From Rhynchopus sp. YZ270_cl-10 (Eukaryota; Euglenozoa; Diplonemea; Diplonemida; Diplonemidae), in contig OZ037868.1 in the NCBI GenBank assembly GCA_964035575.1, forward strand, positions 1,054,001 through 1,118,000: 64,000 nucleotides of DNA. Direction: 5' to 3'. Both the position numbers and the translations under genes were made by a program. Below are positions 29,823 through 41,027 of this stretch, one piece after another (position 1 is the stretch's first letter; each line of letters begins with the position of its first letter). The notes under the pieces were generated by a model. It searched no databases and was not told the origin of the DNA. It saw only the letters and a program-made list of their open reading frames with translations.

Positions 29823-30505
29823 TCCAGTTGTGGGTCAGTGTATGGTCAGAACAAAATGTCACCCATAATAATTCATTAGCCTTCGGGCGACTTTGTGTAC
29901 AGAACCCGTCTTCGGACATGGGTGATTGTCCATACAAACAACAACAAAAAAACGAAAAAAAAATCTCAAAAAAAGACCACAAAAATAGTGATGCGCATTC
30001 TCTTGGGTGCTTTACACTAATACAACCAACCTTCCACAAGAAGGTCCGTATTGTACGTGTGGCAGGTACACTATTCCAAAATTGTTCATTTGTTGGTGCG
30101 GTTGAAGACCCCTTTAGTATTCCCGTGAACATCAAAAAACGTCTTATTCTTAAGGTCTCAGCTGCGACAATAAAAATATTTTTCAAAAAAAAAAATGTTA
30201 CATACACACAGATGACACAGTCATCAATTTGAGAGGGGAAAAATGGTCGGGCCTGTGCTTTTCCTTTTCCCTTTCCTTTTTTGTATCAAATTCAAAACCA
30301 GTTATTTTCAAGGTGACTAAGCACAGTGAGGCTTAGGATCATCTTTCCAACCATATCTTTTATGCCATTTTGTTATTTTCTCAAAATAACTTTATTGTGG
30401 GAGAAGAAAAAATGGTATAGGGTGCATCTTCGGGTGTTTACACTAATACAACCAAGTTTTCAAAATTCAAAAAAAAAAAAAAACAAAAACAAAAACAAAA
30501 AAAAC

Positions 30506-30711
30506 GGGGCAACAATATCGGAGTGTACCATTGATAAGCAATGTTATTTCAATGATGATACAAAAGGTGAGTGACGACACCTCCCCTTTTGCCAGTTGTG
30601 TGTGCACGTTTAGGAAGGCAACTTCCTATTAAGCCCACCGACTCCATTTTCTTGGAGCTTCCAGGACCGTGCATGTTCCATTCCCTAAAAAGGAATGGTA
30701 AAAAAGTTTTC
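30506..30711 (+). repeat. ~205-nt structured element, copy 3
   Basis: Preceded by a family F copy (30421) and an A/C-rich tail, as in copy 1. The outer stem differs in sequence (GTGTGCACG / CGTGCATGT) but still pairs using G-U pairs, so the stem is kept while bases change. Confidence 0.72.
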
Positions 30712-31364
30712 AAAAAAAAAGGATCGTGACGGCGGCACTGCTCAGAATCACGGATCCGAGGGAGGGGGGGGGTTTTTTTTTTTTTTGATTTTTATTGGGG
30801 TTCACCAGGTGTACCGGTCAGGCACCAAAGTACACTGTCACGAACGGGATTTTTTTATTTCGTCAATATTTTTTTTTTTAGCAGTCAACTTGAATTTGAT
30901 TCAAACACAACCCACTAATAACGCTAGTAAAAAGATGTGGTTTTGTTTGACGCCAAGTTTGGTTAACTCATGCGGGGAGTGCTCGGGTGTGTGGTACCCA
31001 AAAAGCTAGAGGTACGTTCAGTCACTAAAGCACAGTGTGGCTTATCATCACCTTACAACCCTTCCCTCCCTTCCCCCTTTCTTTGACACCAACGGAGTGA
31101 CACAAACACACCACAGTCTCATGTGCGAAAAGCAAACTGAGATGGGTCCGGGTGGCAACCTATATCAGGTCTCACCTGCGACTCCCCTACCCCCCTCCCT
31201 AATGGCTGTCTTGTGGGTTTTTGGTGGATTTCACCAGAATATGCCATCAACCATCATGATCCCAATTGATGACAAAAGTGCAAGAACAACAAAAAAAATT
31301 GAAAGTGGAGATATTGCACAACTGTGGCAACACAACCGAGGCAACTACACTCCAACAATTTTAT

Positions 31365-32000
31365 CAGAGGTTTTTTTACGGGGGGGTGGGGGGGGGTTTC
31401 ACCCCCCCCCACGATTTTTTTCCCGGCTTTTGGGGGGGGTGAAAATAAAATTTTTTTTTGGAAAATAAAAAAAAATCTTGATGGTGTTCTCTTACTCTCC
31501 CCCTGATACCTTTCTCGCGCCCCAAGAACCATCTAAGGGAGTTAGAGGGTGGGCGTGTTTTCCTAGAATTTGACGGACGGAGCTCGTAGAACCCAACGAG
31601 GAATGAGAAAAAAGGATAGGGCGAAATCATAAAAGTAGCGTACCGTGCGCCTGCGGCGCAAGCTTACTGTAAATTGTATGACATGGTACTGGGTACTTAA
31701 CTAAAAAAAGTGGACGGCATCTAAAAATTTCCGCCTGCGGCGCGGCAGCCCTGACCCAGTTTCCCCCTTTTCTTGTTCAGTCGGCAGGATCACTTGGCCC
31801 TTACACTGATGTTGACCAAAAGCCAAGAACTTGTCCATTTCGTCAAATTGACCCCACCACAGCGCGGACGGATTCCAAAAATCCCCACGAACCAGCTTCT
31901 CCAGGGGCTTCGCGCGCGAAGCGCGCGAAAAATTTTGCAACCCGAAAAACACCTCACCCCCCCCTAAGGTCAAAAAAACCGGTCCCAAAAAAAACCTCTG
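31365..32000. mobile_element. hAT-like MITE inserted in a family E repeat
   Basis: Ends CAGAGGTTTTTTT / AAAAAAAACCTCTG. ATTTTAT flanks both sides (31358-31364 and 32001-32007; 7-8 bp depending on boundary). It interrupts a family E unit at its ATTTTATC end. The interior carries G/C homopolymers, the CGCCTGCGGCGC hairpin motif twice and the shared module at ~31805-31890 (AATTGACCCCACCACAGCGC). There is no transposase. Confidence 0.65.
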
Positions 32001-32332
32001 ATTTTATCAAAAAAAAAAAAAAAATGTTTGCCAACATTGAGTACAAACCCTCGTTACCCACTAAGGTGAGTACTCAAGCGATTGTTGACAACAACAAAAG
32101 AATTTCCCCCTCCTCTCCCCTCCCAGTCCCCTCCCCACAATCTCATAAGATACTAACGGTATAACGGTGCGTTTGACGTGGTAACCGTGGTTTAACGTAA
32201 AACACCCTTTTCCCCCACACTCCCCCATTCCCGTTGCTCAGAGCAACACATTGGTATAGTTGTTTTTTATATAGGAAACTGGTAGTGGTGCTACCGACCA
32301 CTTCTTATTTACAGCCTATTCAAAATATTTAG

Positions 32333-32395
32333 GTGGCTAAGTACAAGAGGCTTCGGTTCATCTTACTCAAGTTTTTTTTTCTCTTCTTTTCACAG
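32333..32395 (+). repeat. Splice-linked hairpin repeat, family A (63-nt GT...AG unit)
   Basis: Preceded by TTTAG, it begins GTGGCTAAGTACAAGAGGC, contains GGTTCATCTTACTCAAG, then a long pyrimidine tract, and ends CACAG. Confidence 0.65.
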
Positions 32396-33723
32396 CCATC
32401 TCAAGGAAGTAATGTTTGTATTTGGAATCAACTTTCCAACCGGACCCTACATCACACAGGATTCATGTCCTTGTGTTCGCAATGATCCCCGTTCAAATCT
32501 GGCTGATGAGTGGAAGCGGGAGTAGCACATATCAGAGTGTAAACCCACGAAATGGATGTAGGACTGCATGGTTGGGTGTGTCCACCCCCCCCGGTACAGC
32601 CGGTTATGTACCAAGGTACACTGTTGAGAGGGCTGTTGTATTTCAAGTCAACCTTTTTTTTTCCCCCTTGGGAAAATACCTCGTTGCCGAATATTACCCA
32701 AATCTGTGCACATTAATATGTGTGGTGGTTTCTTCATGAACCCACGCGATTTTCTTCTTCTTTTTTCACCCACACATTTGGCAAAAAAAAAACAACAACA
32801 AAAAAAAAAAAAAAAAACAAACAAACAAACAACAAAATGTGCAATACAAAAACACTACCCGCTCAAAAACAAATTTTTTTTGCGCCAATTAGATTTATAT
32901 AAAAAAATGTGCATATTTGTGTGACAACCTACACTATTTTTTTTCATCTTGTTTCTTTTCTTTTCTCTTTTCAAACAAAAAAGAAAAATATGGTTTTCCA
33001 CACCAGGGTCGATGTAAGGTCAACCCGCGCAAAAAACGCCAGTATGGCGTTTTTTGCACTTTCAACTCCCTTCCCCTATTATTTGGTACGCACAAGAGAC
33101 GTTTTCGTCTTTATTTGTGTTTTTCTTCTTTTTTATTTTTTTTCTTTTTGCGAAGGGTCTCGGGTCGGGGTGGGTGACATGCAATACGAACGCTAACCCT
33201 TCTCCCCCCTTTTAGGTATTCAATCAGAGGCTCGTCGGACCTGTCGTTCTCTCTTTGTATATTGTGTCCATTTATGTGAATTATCAGATGTGCCGTGGTC
33301 CCCTCTTCCCTAACAGTGGGGGAGAGTGGGCACTGCACATACCCTTAGAAGTGCACCATAACCACACAAACGTGGGGTGGCGAGGTGAAAACGCACGGTG
33401 TTAAATTGAGAGTCTGACCAGACATGTGTAAGTCATCTCCGCACCCCTGTCAAGGGAGGAAGTGTGCAACCCTTCGCTAAGTATATCTTGGCCTAAAAAA
33501 GGTGTTATTGTTCAACGTGAGTTATGTCTTTTGATATAGTGGATGGTGCAAAAAAGTGGACTCTGCTGTGTGGCAACACAAAAAAAAATACCATGGTATA
33601 GTGGAGTTCATCCTCGGGTGTCTACACTAATACAACCAAGTTTTCAAAATACTAAAAACAAAAACAAAAACAAAAACAAAAACAAAAAAAGCAACGTATT
33701 CAGGGCGAACTTAAGTAAGACAA

Positions 33724-33858
33724 TGTTAAGCGTCCGAACTCGTACTCATTTTTTTTTTCTTCTAAACTTCTCGTCACAGATACTCCCAGATCTGGCAGAT
33801 CTAGGAGTATCTCCGTGCGACTCGTATTCATATTTTGAGAGTTGCTGGACGCTTAACA
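33724..33858. mobile_element. Foldback element with TGTTAAGCGTCC ends
   Basis: The left end TGTTAAGCGTCC is matched by the right end GGACGCTTAACA. The centre has a second palindrome (TACTCCCAGATC / GATCTAGGAGTA). 135 bp, no convincing target duplication. Confidence 0.5.
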
Positions 33859-34497
33859 CATTTTTACTTTATTCCGCCCTTACACGTATATTTAAAAAAA
33901 TCTTTCGGGGAAAGTGTAGCTGTTTGCACAAAGGTAACCTACACTGTCCCAGCATTTTTTTTTTTTAAATCAACAAAACAATGTACAGCGCAGCAACCTC
34001 CCCAAGGGGTCTTCACTCATGCCGTTGTTTCAAAAAAAAAAAAAAACATATATTTTCTGGCCGTGTGTTTATTGATATATTTTTTTATAAAAACCCCATT
34101 GATTGGGCTTGCTTCAACCTCAGCAAGGATCAGTTATGAGCAACACCTTTGCATTGTGGAATCTTGCGATCTCTGTTTGAAGATGTGTGTTGTGCACAGG
34201 AGATGCACAATCCATCTTACAAATATTTATTTGCATGTTGGGAAAACGAAATCGTGGGAAAAAAAGACGGTAAGAAGAGGGTGACTTACCAGAAAAAAAG
34301 CGGTGGGAGCTACTCCAATATTGTATTGATCTCCCTTCAGGAGACAGCCGAATATTGACCGTTTGTACACACTACACTATTTACTCGAGAGAGTTTGGGG
34401 AGGGCGGGGGGGGAGGGGGTATCTGATTTTTTTTTTTTTGAAACCCCGCAGCTTTCTGTTCCGCAAAATCTGCGTCTGTCCCCTCCCCCCTTTTTTT

Positions 34498-34560
34498 GTG
34501 CTTTCATCCGGATGGCTGGCATCGTACGTGGGTCAGTTGAGAGGTGCCTGCAACACCATT
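34498..34560 (+). repeat. Dispersed repeat family C
   Basis: TTCATCCGGATGGCTGGC, then ATCGTACGTGGGTCAG. It is followed by TTTTAG and a family A unit (34570 on), and then by the AACAG that precedes the start codon at 34758. Confidence 0.65.
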
Positions 34561-34757
34561 TTCTTTTAGGTTGCTGAGCAGAGGCTCAGTTCACCGTTCT
34601 CTATTTTTTTTTATTCACTCTTTTATTGTCGTTTTCTTTTTTTTGTGCTAAAACGAGAAATCCTTGGAAGGTAAAATGAGCAACAACGAACCCCATTTCC
34701 CCTAGTCAGCCATTTCTATCCTCCTTCTTACCTTTCTAACAGTATTACTATTTATAA

Positions 34758-36671
34758 ATGCACAAGATGCTTGCGCTGTTGCTGCCTGTATGTGTTGCGG
34801 CAGCACCTATACCGTGCCCTGAGGTGCCACGTTGTGACGGGGTGCGGGATATCTCTGGGAAAGTGGAGAAAGTAGCGTACCTGCCTGCAGACTGGATCGC
34901 AATGTCCATCCCTGCGGCGAACAAACTCCGTCTCCACGATGACGAAGCGAAGTCGTGGGAGTTCCCCGTGCTGAGCCCTGTGTTTGACATGCAAGTTGTG
35001 GGCACAGACCTGCTTGCAGTCTCGTTCCCTTCGCGTGGTGTCGAGACGTTCAATATCAGCAGCTTCCTGTGGAGTCCGCTTTCTTCCATAACCAATGTGC
35101 ACCTGGGGGTCTCGCCTGACGCAAAATGGCTTGCTCTTGGTTCGGCCAGTGCCGGAGGCGTTGCGCACGTTACAATCGTAGATATAGCCAACACCGGTGC
35201 CGAAGACATCCGCATCGAAATGACAAAGCCCTCCGGCGAGGTAGTACCCGGATACGTCGACGACGTGACGTTCTCTCCTGATGGGCGTTTCATGGCGTTC
35301 ACAAACTCGCCCCTCCAAAAGGTAGCGGTCGTGAAGACAAGCGACTGGACGATGGAGCTGCTCGACGACGCCGCATTTGCGGTCAGGTTCACGGCGGACA
35401 GCGCACACCTCATCACCATCGCAAAGACAGGCCTGGTGCGCTCGTATGAGGTGGGAGGCAACGGTGTGCCCACCACAGTCTTCGAGGCAGGGGGCATTGC
35501 GGGGGTGGAGTGCTCCGTTGATATGGCACGGTGTGCGACGGTGTTTGCTGGTGGTGCTGAGTTTGCAGTGTGGGATATGGCGACAGGAGAGCAGGAGGAG
35601 CTGCTGGCAGGGCACGAAGGGAGTCTTGTTGCCACGGTTGCGTGGGAGTCGCAGACGAGCCTCATGGCATGCAACTACAATGAGCAGTGTTTGTCCTACA
35701 CACTGCCGCCGAAGGCGACAGAGTCTCCTCCGACCACTGCCATCCCCACCGCCATCCCCGCTACCCCCCCTCTGGACTGCCCCACCCCCGACACCATGCG
35801 CACACCCTGCAACGTGCCCGGATGTGCCTTCAAAGTTGAACACCTCAACACCTTGCGCTCCGTTGCCTACTCCCCCGACGGCACACTCATCGCCTCCGGC
35901 TCTGATGACGGCAAGGTGCGTCTCTTTGACGTCTACGGTACCCAGCTCCGTCACATCCCTTGCATATATTTTGTCGCGCACGACCTCGCCTTTTCCCCCG
36001 ACAGCACCCACATCGTTGCAGGGGGTCCCTCAGGGAAGCTTGTTGTATGCGACCACGTGTCGGGTGTGGTGATAGACCATTCATCGGATGTGCCGCTTGC
36101 TGTTTCGCGTGTTGCGTTTTCTTCGGATGGGTCAATGGTAAGCGCAGGGGGTGGGACCTCTGTGAGCAGGTATCTGCCTGATGGGTCGGTTGGGACGATT
36201 TTGCAGGGCTTTGCGAGGGATGCGGTTTTTGATACATCTGGGGCAAGCATTGCGACGGCGGGGAGCGGTGTGGAGGACCCGGTGCGGGTGTGGAATTCCG
36301 AGAACGGCGCGAAGCTGGCAGAGCTGCCAGTTCACCTGGGGGATGTGCAGGCCCTTGCGTTCACCGCAGACGGAGAGCTGGCGAGGGGGTACTCGAATGG
36401 CGAGGTCTTGATTGGCGGTGACGATGGTTCGGTGCGTCTCACGCTTGCCCTGCCGTCCACCTTTCTGTACGACATCGCAATCTCACAGGATGGGACCATG
36501 CTTGCAGCGGCAGGTCTCCAGCATATCTGTGTCTGGAACACCACCTCAGGCACGCTCCTCCACACCTTTGCCGGCCACCCGATTGCGGTCGTCAGAGTCG
36601 CATTCTCCCCCGACAACACCCACCTCGCCACAGCAGGCACGGATCACTCCCTCTACGTCTGGAGCCTCTAA
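34758..36671 (+). CDS. Secreted double WD40 beta-propeller protein
   Basis: 637 residues, one exon, ATG 17 nt after TTTCTAACAG. MHKMLALLLPVCVAAAP is a clear signal peptide with likely cleavage at about residue 16-18. Residues ~20-310 form a degenerate propeller (VSPDAKWLALGSA, FSPDGRFMAFTNS, FTADSAHLITIA). A Pro/Thr linker follows at ~315-350 (TESPPTTAIPTAIPATPP). Residues ~365-637 form a second, cleaner propeller (YSPDGTLIASGSDDGKVRLFD, FSPDNTHLATAGTDHSLYVWS). There is no membrane span and no retention signal at the C terminus, so secretion or passage to a lumen is predicted. WD40 proteins are usually cytosolic or nuclear, which makes this location unusual. Paired cysteines (PCPEVPRC, CPTPDTMRTPCNVPGC) fit an oxidising compartment. 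Ligand unknown. Confidence 0.83.
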   Translation: MHKMLALLLPVCVAAAPIPCPEVPRCDGVRDISGKVEKVAYLPADWIAMSIPAANKLRLHDDEAKSWEFPVLSPVFDMQVVGTDLLAVSFPSRGVETFNISSFLWSPLSSITNVHLGVSPDAKWLALGSASAGGVAHVTIVDIANTGAEDIRIEMTKPSGEVVPGYVDDVTFSPDGRFMAFTNSPLQKVAVVKTSDWTMELLDDAAFAVRFTADSAHLITIAKTGLVRSYEVGGNGVPTTVFEAGGIAGVECSVDMARCATVFAGGAEFAVWDMATGEQEELLAGHEGSLVATVAWESQTSLMACNYNEQCLSYTLPPKATESPPTTAIPTAIPATPPLDCPTPDTMRTPCNVPGCAFKVEHLNTLRSVAYSPDGTLIASGSDDGKVRLFDVYGTQLRHIPCIYFVAHDLAFSPDSTHIVAGGPSGKLVVCDHVSGVVIDHSSDVPLAVSRVAFSSDGSMVSAGGGTSVSRYLPDGSVGTILQGFARDAVFDTSGASIATAGSGVEDPVRVWNSENGAKLAELPVHLGDVQALAFTADGELARGYSNGEVLIGGDDGSVRLTLALPSTFLYDIAISQDGTMLAAAGLQHICVWNTTSGTLLHTFAGHPIAVVRVAFSPDNTHLATAGTDHSLYVWSL

Positions 36672-38521
36672 AATGGTGAAAGGGGTGTGAATTTGTCATT
36701 TTTATCGGGGGCGGAAAGAAGGGGAGACACCTGAAAAAGAAATGAGAGGCTTTTTTGTCGTGGGAAAAGTTGTGAAAAAGTTGTGAATTGACTTGAAAAT
36801 TTGTGCATACCCCCCGGGAAGCACCGTTATTCTGTATTCTGAATCAAGCTTTTGTTCTTTTTTTTTTCTTTTTTTTGCGCCTGTATCCGGGTGCTCGCTC
36901 TTTAAAAAACCTTCATTGTTTTCTTGCTCTCTGTTCCCTCCTACGTGATAGGAAAATCCCTCTCTGATATCGTCGGAGTGAGATAACGGCCCCGGATGAC
37001 GTAGTCGTCTCTTTGTGAAAGGCGCGCTGACCCTTGAAAACGCTTCGGGCGGTTTCTGATGCGTATAACGCACGCATATCAACGGCCTGTTTTGTGATGC
37101 GCAGAGCGCACGCATAAGAACGGCCTGGGGACATGGTTAGCCACCTTGGAAAGCTGCACTACTTTTGTGCAGTAGGGTGCATCTGTCCTTGGAATATTCG
37201 GGAAGATGACATATTTTTTTTTTTTTTGGGAGAAATTGCGTCATCCCCTGCTCGTTACATTATTTTTTTTTTTGATAGCATAATCAAAAAATGATCTAAG
37301 TACATCCTCCTCCTCACAGTTTTAAAGTCATTTGCCGTTCACCTTACCTTTTCTCAGATGTAAACCACGGAACGTGGCTGGGACCTGGTTTCCTATGTCC
37401 ATAAGGTCACATGAATAGACAACCCACTTGCTTTATTTGAGAAGACCGCTCATTAAATACCCCCATGGTACAAGGCAACGTTTTTCGTAACTTTCGAGCC
37501 CATGCGGAGGCGGCGTTCTTCTGCGTGGAGGACGTCCCTCGCACGCTTCAGCTGGCGTTCCTCCTCCTGGCGCACCAGTGCTGCCGCCGTCGCGAGATCC
37601 ATCTCCTCCTCTCTGTTTCCCTCTTTTTTTTAATATATGTTTCGTACGTGGCTTCGGCCTCTTTCAACACTGCCTCCGTCGCCAGCCGTTTTTACATCAT
37701 GTGGACACATTTACACCCTGATAAGTGCCACACCGTAGCCCTTCGCTGTCCATCAACACGCCTTCCGGATACTCAGGCCCATCCAGAATACTCCCTCCTT
37801 GCCTTTCTTTTTTGCCCTCCTCCTTCCTCCCTCTCTTTGCTTGATTTCCTAACCCAGCAGCTGGAGTCATGGAAGTAGTCTGTCTCTATAAAACTCTCGC
37901 GCTTCCGTTTTCCAGCACTTATCAGGTGTGCTAAAGAAACCTAGTACCTCTGCAAGAAGGCAGAGCAGATGTATGTGGATGTCGTGGGATGTGTAGTTGT
38001 TTTTCTGTTGGTGAGAAATTCGACCGCCTCTTGAGAGAAGTGGCAGAGAAGTGACGTTGCCGTCAGACGCAACGGAGTGTTTGCACAGGAATACAACGTG
38101 GTGACAAAGCTCTGGCGAAATGCTGTGCAGGGATACGAGACCCTTCTTTTCTCTGCTCTCCTTGCTTCTTCCCACATGGTCCGCAGGGTGTGTCCATGTT
38201 ACCATCTCGGTGTCTCGAATTTTCTGTCTCACGAAAGGGGCTTTCATTCGGTTGCTCGCTTCACTCTAACGAATTCGATTTCCTTTAGGACGAACCTACC
38301 GTAGACCTTGCAGTTTTCATCTTTGTCTTCTTCTCCCCATTTTAATCCTCTTGTTGAGGTAGAGTTGATCCTATAGCATATCATCCAGCACAAAAAAAAA
38401 AAACTGACATTCCGTAGCGTCCCAAAAATGAGCTCAAAAAAATAACACCCTGCCCCACTCCGACACACCCTCAGCACCAAACGCACACACCCCCCTCCTC
38501 CTCGCCCCCTTTTCCCACACA
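36672..38521. other. Spacer with a minus-strand coding relic
   Basis: A pair of ~34-bp direct repeats (TGATGCG, CGCACGCAT, AACGGCCTG) lies at 37057-37090 and 37095-37128. The coiled-coil relic is listed separately. A stretch at 37930-38310 has weak coding look on both strands but no sustained frame. Confidence 0.45.
37440..37725 (-). pseudogene. Minus-strand coiled-coil coding fragment, frame-broken
   Basis: Read on the minus strand, one frame gives RLATEAVLKEAEATYETYIKK and the next gives MDLATAAALVRQEERQLKRA followed by RDVLHAEERRLRMGSKV. Both are strongly alpha-helical, with third-position GC like the real genes. The frame change falls at the A8 run around 37625, and a stop precedes the first piece at ~37695. 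It looks like the decayed end of a coiled-coil gene. A homopolymer sequencing error at the A run is the alternative. Confidence 0.4.
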
Positions 38522-40929
38522 ATGGTTGTGGAGATGAGCACCGCAGAGCGTCCTTTGAGACCCCGCAGCAGCAGTCTCGGCAGCTCACGGCGGGGACGTC
38601 TGCAGGTCGACACAGCGTATGAGACCTCGCCGAAGAGGAGGATGAAGAGGTTGGTTCTTGGAAAGGGACAGCAGTACCCTGGGCAGGACAATGTCGATCT
38701 CTCACCACGGCCTTCAGCAAACACCAACGGCACGAAGGCAAGCAAGCGTATCGGGAAGCGCATCACCCAGCAAGACCAGGAGGCAGGGGTAGGGTCGATC
38801 TTCCGCACCGGAAAGGAGCGGCACACTGCGAAGAAACGGCTGAACCACCGCCAGCCGCAGCAGCTCTTACACCATGTGGACGCAGAATGCGGCTTCCACG
38901 CACAGACGGACCACTACAACGACCGCTCCCAGGCAAGAGAGCGTCTTAAATACAACGCAGAAACGACCCTCACCCGCCAAGAGGACGAACCCATCGGCCT
39001 CACCATCGACGAAAACCTCTACGTCACCAACGTTGTCCAAGGAACCGCTGCGCACGCAGCAGGTCTCAACCCAGGGACCCGCCTCGCCACAGTCGACGGC
39101 GTTAATGTAACCACCCAGGCGCAGGCGATTGGAGTCTTAAAGCAGGCCGGGTCTGAGGTGCGTATCGGGCTTGCCCAGGATACCTCCGCAAAGTCGATGA
39201 AGCTGGACGGTGTGATAGCAGGGGTGCCCACGTCGTCTCCGGTGCAGCCAGACAGAAGGGTCAAGCGTGCGTCCGCCACCTCCAATATGTTCCTCAATCG
39301 CCCAGCACCGTACGGCAGTGATGCTGACCGTGGCAGTCCGCACCCCAAGCCGGCAGGTTTGGGCCCCCCAGGTCTAGGTCCGCGTACCACAGATTGGACG
39401 GACAGCGAAAAGCCCTTCGCCTACCAACCCCCAGGCAGCGACACCTTCAAGCCCAACCTCTACACACCGAGCCTCAGCCGCTCCACAACACCGCGCAGGA
39501 TGGCGAACAAAACGTCGTACGAGATCTGTGAGGACAAAGGTGAAGGGGAAGGGTTCAAATCGCCCAGGCAGGCGCGTGGGAGGCAACGTGTGGATGGGGC
39601 GGAGAACAGAAACGGCGACATCATTACGTATGTGGGAAATGGCAGAGGCTCTTACTTTTTGGTTTTTTTTTTTTGTTTTTTTTGCGAAATTTCTGGGAAA
39701 TTTCCCGAATTCCTCTCGATTTCTGATGTCGTGTGGCAGGTGCAGCTTTATTTTCCGACAAATTCAAAAACACGATTTTCCGCAAGCCATGCTCTGAGTG
39801 ATTCATAACAACCCCTACCCCTCTATACCCCCTGCTCCCCACAGAAACGACCCTGTACGGCATGCATCTGTGTCACCCCGTCCTAAGGGCAAGGACAGAG
39901 GAGCGTCTCCTGCTGCAGTGCGCAACGCTGCTTCGGGTGCACCTGTAGGGGATGAGTACACACGCGCAACGGGGCGGAAGCAGAGCAACGTGCCCGAGAA
40001 CACCGTGGGGCTGCTGCGCTATGACGGAGGTGAGTGGCGTGCGAACCATTCGCAGCGTTCGGTGAGTGCAGGGGCGACGCCACGTCGCATGGGTGGATGG
40101 ACGCCTGCTGGCAGTGGGGACATCATTGGACATCAGTTCGGCCCGGTCCCGCCGCTACCGTCACCAAAGGGCATCCGACGCGGGCCTGCCAACTACGACC
40201 TGCCCAAGCCCAAGGCGCGTGACTTCACACCCACGTCGCGTCATATGGTCGCACAGCCGCTCCCCTCAGACATCTTCAGCCAGCGCACCTACCGTGGTGG
40301 CAACCAAGACTTCCTCGACAACGAGTACGCCGCACACACCCGCGGCGGGTCGCCAAGAAACACATCCCGTGTGGAGATTGGCTTTCCGCAGCAGCGTTCC
40401 GTCATGAGGGTATGAGCTATTGTGTTGATACTTTTTTTTTCTAAAAAAGACCTCAAAGCAGAGTGTCAAATGAACGGACATCCACCCCTCCTTGAGAGGT
40501 AAGGGGCCATGGCGGTGGAGGTTTTTTAATAGTAAATGACACTTTAATGTACAAATATTTGGTACCCCCAGAAATAAAAAATACCAAGTACGCAACAACT
40601 ACGCACTAAGTACGCAATATGGGGTCGTCAGGAGCACAAATATTGGTAAAAAGTTGGATCGTACGGAAGGACTTTTGTTGAAGTGTCTGCAAAAAAACAA
40701 CCGTTTTAAAAAACAAAGACTCCTGCGCGATAACGATTTGTGATCAAAGGTGAAGTACAGAGGAGAGACATAGGGTCATCTGATAACGTTTTCTTTTTTA
40801 AAACTCACTTTCTTTTTTTTGCAGGAGAAGTCGCCGGATCCGACAACACCCAGAAAGGGGAAGGGCACAGGAACAATGGCACCGAGACAGCCGCCGCAGG
40901 ACTATTCTCCGTGGGGAGATCGTGCGTAA
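38522..40929 (+). CDS. PDZ-domain protein, three exons
   Basis: Exons 38522-39627, 39845-40409 and 40825-40929 give 591 residues. Both introns have GTATG donors, and the last exon adds 34 residues (EKSPDPTTPRKGKG...). Residues ~1-150 are basic and disordered. Residues ~156-215 are one PDZ domain: EPIGLTIDENLYVTNVV is the carboxylate-binding loop and second strand, followed by GTAAHAAGLNPGTRLATVDGV, the standard 'aGl..Gd.i..vnG' core. The remaining ~370 residues are Pro/Arg/Ser-rich with SPRP and TPRR motifs, typical of a flexible scaffold. It probably binds C-terminal tails of membrane or cytoskeletal partners. Without exons 2 and 3 the frame ends in intron sequence. Confidence 0.85.
39628..39844 (+). 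other. Intron 1 of the PDZ gene
   Basis: 217 nt, GTATGT to CTCCCCACAG. The codon ACA is split after its second base; the frame resumes as NDPVRHASVS. No dispersed repeat was recognised. Confidence 0.85.
40410..40824 (+). other. Intron 2 of the PDZ gene, ending in a hairpin repeat unit
   Basis: 415 nt, phase 0, GTATGA to TTTTTTTTGCAG. Its last 75 nt are the family A unit at 40750-40824. Confidence 0.8.
40750..40824 (+). repeat. Splice-linked hairpin repeat, family A, ending at a proven 3' splice site
   Basis: Preceded by AAAG, it starts GTGAAGTACAGAGGAGAGAC, contains AGGGTCATCTGATAACG, then a pyrimidine tract, and ends GCAG exactly at the start of exon 3 of the PDZ gene. This copy ties the family to splicing. 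Confidence 0.7.
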
Positions 40930-41027
40930 GAAGGAGTATGGGAAATAAAAAAAAGAATGGGAAGAAAATAAACGAAAAGAACAGTGTGTTGTAAGATACC
41001 GAAGACTGTCTGAATGACAGCTACACT

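Larger units (their letters stand above)
29823..34757. other. Gene-free field of small repeats
   Basis: Family A units at ~30312, 31019, 32333 and 34568; family B at 30828 and 32617; family F at 30421 and 33601; family C at 34498; the third structured element; an hAT-like element; and a foldback element. A perfect hairpin GCAAAAAACGCCA/TGGCGTTTTTTGC lies at 33031-33058. The 63-nt unit at 32333-32395 ends TTTTCACAG and is followed by a short open stretch that might be an orphan exon, but no partner exon was found. Confidence 0.55.

Noticed and set aside
29018-30232. Very long open frames of alternating Met-Thr or Val-Met through the ATGACC array
   Set aside because: A 6-bp repeat without a stop in a frame is open by construction on both strands. 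There is no codon variation, no start context and no domain.
34748-36011. Long antisense ORFs opposite the secreted WD40 gene
   Set aside because: GC-rich third positions of the sense gene keep the antisense open; no protein features.
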